A stretch of DNA of 37,688 bases. It comes from Acidobacteriota bacterium (lineage in GTDB: Bacteria > Acidobacteriota > UBA890 > WLXD01). The notes beneath the pieces were generated by a model, which worked only from the letters and a program-made list of their open reading frames with translations, searched no databases and was not told where the DNA came from. Where the stretch lies: NCBI GenBank assembly GCA_029263335.1, contig JAJCXS010000088.1, forward strand, positions 1 to 37,688, in the 5' to 3' direction. Each line of letters opens with the position of its first letter. The first letter of the stretch is position 1. The position numbers and the translations under genes are program-made. Of this stretch, positions 35,323-37,688 are shown in pieces.

Positions 35323-35421
35323 GGGCCAAGCCTATCCTGTTCGCATAGGACGCGGACCGGCGTCAGCTCGGCTACTCTACCGGGGTTTTGTTCCGGCAAT
35401 AGGCTGACGTGCCAGGTGTCC

Positions 35422-36810
35422 ATGCCATCACAATCCACCAACGACGGCTTGTTGCGGACGCTCGGCGTGGTCGGGGCCGCTGCGTTCGTGGTGACCAACA
35501 TGGTGGGCAGTGGGATCTTCACGTTGCCGGCGCTCGTCCGCGTGAATACCGGCGGCGCCATGGCCTCGATGGCGGTGTGGGTTGCTGCGGGTGTACTCGG
35601 AGTCTGTGGCGCGCTCTGCTATGCCGAGTTGGCGACACGAATGCCCGACGCTGGGGGCGAATACCGCTATCTCGAGCGTGCCTTCGGTCCACTCTGGGGC
35701 TTTCTGAGTGGCTGGACGTCCTACGTCGTGGGCTTCTCTGCCGCGGTGGCCGCATCAGCCCTCGGCTTTACCGCGTATCTCGACCCGCTGCTTCCGGCCT
35801 GGAACGCTCAGGCGCCTCTGATGGAGGGCGTCAACGTCACGCAGGGCAGTGTCTTCGCGGCCCTGGTTGTGCTCGGGCTGACGGTGGTGCATTCGGTCGG
35901 AGTGCATTCGAGCGGTCGATTCCAGAGCGGCCTCGCGCTCGTGGTGGTCTGTGCGGTGTGGTTGCTGGTGCTCGTCGGATTTGGCAGCGGCAACGGATCG
36001 TGGAGCGGTCTCGCGGCGCACACCACCGCGCGGAGCAGCTGGTGGGCGGCACTACTGCCGGTGAGCTACGCGTACGCGGGCTGGAACGCAGCCGCCTATA
36101 TGGGAGGAGAGGTTCGCGACCCGACCCGCAACTTGCCTCGGGCGATCATCGGCGGATGTGGGTTCGTCATGCTGCTGTATCTGGCCGTGAATGCTCTGTT
36201 TTTCTACGCCATTCCGGAAGCGAAGTGGGAGCCGACGATCGCGGTCGGGTATGTGGCGGCCGAAAGACTCTTCGGGCACGGCGGATCGATCACCATCAGT
36301 GCCATCATCGCACTGGCCATGTTTGGTTCGGTCAGCGCGATGACGGCGGTTGGACCACGTATCTACTACGCGATGGCCCGCGACGGGCTGGCCCCGCGAC
36401 CGATGGCGCGGCTCTCCAGGAATGGCCGGGTGCCGGTCACATCGATCGTGGCGCAGGGGATGCTGGCGTCGCTGCTCGCGCTCACCGGCGCGTTCGAGGC
36501 GTTGCTCATCTACATCGGCTCGTCATTGCTCTTGTTCAACGCCCTCACCATCGCCACGCTCTTCGTGTTTCGCCGGGGCGACCGGGCACCAGCACCGTTC
36601 ATGACGCCGCTGTTTCCACTTCCCGCCTTCATTTTCCTGGGGATCACCCTGGCGGCATGGGCCAGTGGTCTGCTGGCGACTCCGGGTCCGACGTTGGCAG
36701 CGTTGGCGACGTTGTCAGGCGGCGCGCTCATCTACGCCGCAGGCAACTCGTTGGGTTGGTTCGAACAAGACGGCAACACGCATCCGAGTACCCGTCGCGC
36801 CGATCACTAA
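35422..36810 (+). CDS. APC-family amino acid permease
   Basis: A 462-aa integral membrane transporter with about 12 helices and the APC-family helix-1 motif (VVTNMVGSGIFTLPALV), where the unwound GSG binds the substrate amino group. Further signatures are CYAELATRMPDAGGEYRYLERAFGPLWGFLSGW and the helix-6 region PVSYAYAGWNAAAYMGGEVRDPTRNLPRAI. Substrate specificity cannot be read from sequence; an amino acid with proton symport or exchange is likely. ATG 35422 has AGG just upstream; GTG 35416 would add two residues. Convergent with the next gene, overlapping stops as CTAA. Confidence 0.92.
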   Translation: MPSQSTNDGLLRTLGVVGAAAFVVTNMVGSGIFTLPALVRVNTGGAMASMAVWVAAGVLGVCGALCYAELATRMPDAGGEYRYLERAFGPLWGFLSGWTSYVVGFSAAVAASALGFTAYLDPLLPAWNAQAPLMEGVNVTQGSVFAALVVLGLTVVHSVGVHSSGRFQSGLALVVVCAVWLLVLVGFGSGNGSWSGLAAHTTARSSWWAALLPVSYAYAGWNAAAYMGGEVRDPTRNLPRAIIGGCGFVMLLYLAVNALFFYAIPEAKWEPTIAVGYVAAERLFGHGGSITISAIIALAMFGSVSAMTAVGPRIYYAMARDGLAPRPMARLSRNGRVPVTSIVAQGMLASLLALTGAFEALLIYIGSSLLLFNALTIATLFVFRRGDRAPAPFMTPLFPLPAFIFLGITLAAWASGLLATPGPTLAALATLSGGALIYAAGNSLGWFEQDGNTHPSTRRADH

Positions 36811-37688
36811 GGTCGGGGAGATACCGGTCCTTCAGCCGCCACCGCGGCTTCCTCGGAGCGCTTCAGCTGTATCTGCAGCGGGGTCATGCTTGCCATAGGC
36901 GGCGGCAGAACCATGCGCGTCGGAGCGCCGACCTTCATCCCGTCGCGCCTGACGCTGACGTCGATGCTGACGCGCTGCCGATCGGTCGGCCGTCGGCGGT
37001 ACGCCAGCGTGTAGTAGCGCGAGGCCTCTTCGCTCACCTTGGCGGTCGCCTTCTCCAGATGATGGGTATGGAACGCCATGGAACCGTTGGTTTCGTCGCT
37101 GATGTACCACAGCGAATGCAGACCGTAGCGGCCACCACCGATCGAGAGACGGCTCGTCGACATCGCGTGAACCGCGGTGTCCGCGTCCCGCAACGATTCC
37201 GTTGCCAGGAACATTAGCTCTCGCAGGTCCTGCGTGGCGTAGTCGAGATCCGCCACCAGCGCTGCGCTCGGGGCGCGGTCGCTGACCTCGCGCAGGCTCG
37301 AAATACCCAGGAGCAGCGAAGAAAATCCGGGCGAGTAGAGCAGCAGATGCTTGCGGCCCTCGAGCGCCTGCAATCCCGTCGCCAGTTCGCGCAGCCCCGA
37401 CAGGTACAGACCGACGAGGTCGACGACGGTGTGCTTGTGGTTGGAGACGAGATCCGGCAGCAACTCGAAGCCGCGCGGCACCCCCACCGGCTGCCGGCGA
37501 GGTAGTGGGTGCTCGTACGGACTGGCGAAGAACGTTCGGTCGCGACCCATGGCGTTGCGCACCTGCCAGGTCCACTCCGGCCCCACCGCGTCGACCTGGC
37601 GTTGCACGTGGGCAAAGTCGCTGGTGAACGGCTCGAGCAGCGAGACGCCGTTGTAGCCGGCCACGGCGAGCGCGACGAGGTCACCCGG
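36807..37688 (-). CDS. VWFA-related Acidobacterial-type protein, 5' end cut off by window edge
   Basis: The frame runs open to base 37688 (PGDLVALAVAGYNGVSLLEP at the edge), so the N-terminus, with signal peptide and first half of the von Willebrand A domain, is missing. A GTG at 37664 is internal and not the start. Visible parts are EPFTSDFAHVQRQVDAV; a VWA-like stretch GLQALEGRKHLLLYSPGFSS; SMAFHTHHLEKATAKVSEEASRYYTLAYR; and a C-terminal VSIDVSVRRDGMKVGAP. This order matches TIGR03436-type proteins, abundant in Acidobacteriota and probably exported. Function unknown. Its stop overlaps the permease stop. Confidence 0.82.
   Translation of the reverse strand, partial: PGDLVALAVAGYNGVSLLEPFTSDFAHVQRQVDAVGPEWTWQVRNAMGRDRTFFASPYEHPLPRRQPVGVPRGFELLPDLVSNHKHTVVDLVGLYLSGLRELATGLQALEGRKHLLLYSPGFSSLLLGISSLREVSDRAPSAALVADLDYATQDLRELMFLATESLRDADTAVHAMSTSRLSIGGGRYGLHSLWYISDETNGSMAFHTHHLEKATAKVSEEASRYYTLAYRRRPTDRQRVSIDVSVRRDGMKVGAPTRMVLPPPMASMTPLQIQLKRSEEAAVAAEGPVSPRP

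Overview
The window is high-GC, densely coded bacterial chromosome with many short gene overlaps. There are no tRNA or rRNA genes, insertion sequences, prophage genes or CRISPR arrays that I can recognise. The partial gene at the right edge resembles the 'VWFA-related Acidobacterial' family. Together with a GWxTD protein, a long secreted S9 peptidase, an FG-GAP/ASPIC-UnbV protein and a membrane Ser/Thr kinase, this suggests an Acidobacteriota-like organism. That placement is an inference from gene content, not a phylogeny.

Layout. 1-1397 (minus): a partial GWxTD protein and a vapBC-type toxin-antitoxin pair with a 14-bp palindrome at its start. 1527-4472 (minus): secreted S9 prolyl-oligopeptidase-family peptidase. 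4739-10590 (plus): a tight run of gdhA, a receiver/PEP-synthase-like ATP-grasp fusion, and a Ppx/GppA phosphatase with an HD domain. 10604-13329: a SixA-like phosphatase (minus) and ppk1 (plus), which with ppx form a polyphosphate cluster. 13638-21114 (plus): a complete Na+-pumping NADH:quinone reductase operon, nqrABCDEF-apbE-nqrM-copC, preceded by a near-perfect Rex (NADH/NAD+ sensor) operator at 13581-13598. 21156-23176: DUF1801 protein and a benzoate-CoA-ligase-family enzyme. 23173-26611 (minus): AstE/AspA-family zinc hydrolase and FG-GAP/ASPIC-UnbV protein. 26801-28068: DUF2461 protein and pdxH, convergent. 28069-28844: a gene-poor island. 28827-30635 (minus): two secreted proteins (YHYH and NTR-like). 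30872-31432: OmpH/Skp-like chaperone. 31475-35322 (minus): membrane-anchored FHA-like/trypsin-like protease, small recombinase-helix-like protein, membrane Ser/Thr kinase. 35422-36810: APC permease. 36807-edge (minus): partial VWFA-related protein.

The most unusual feature is the island at 28371-28844. A 16-bp helix joins its two ends across about 430 nt, further nested helices lie inside it, and five GCAA-tetraloop hairpins stud a purine-rich interior. Seven T residues follow the 3' strand of the closing helix directly, and a sigma70-like promoter is placed to start transcription at the first base of that helix. I read it as a large structured non-coding RNA of about 470 nt. I see none of the hallmark sequences of RNase P RNA, tmRNA or 6S RNA in it.

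Functionally, the window concentrates redox and energy genes: Rex-controlled Nqr with its own flavinylation (ApbE) and iron-maturation (NqrM) factors, glutamate dehydrogenase, and polyphosphate synthesis and breakdown. The right third is richer in envelope and signalling genes.
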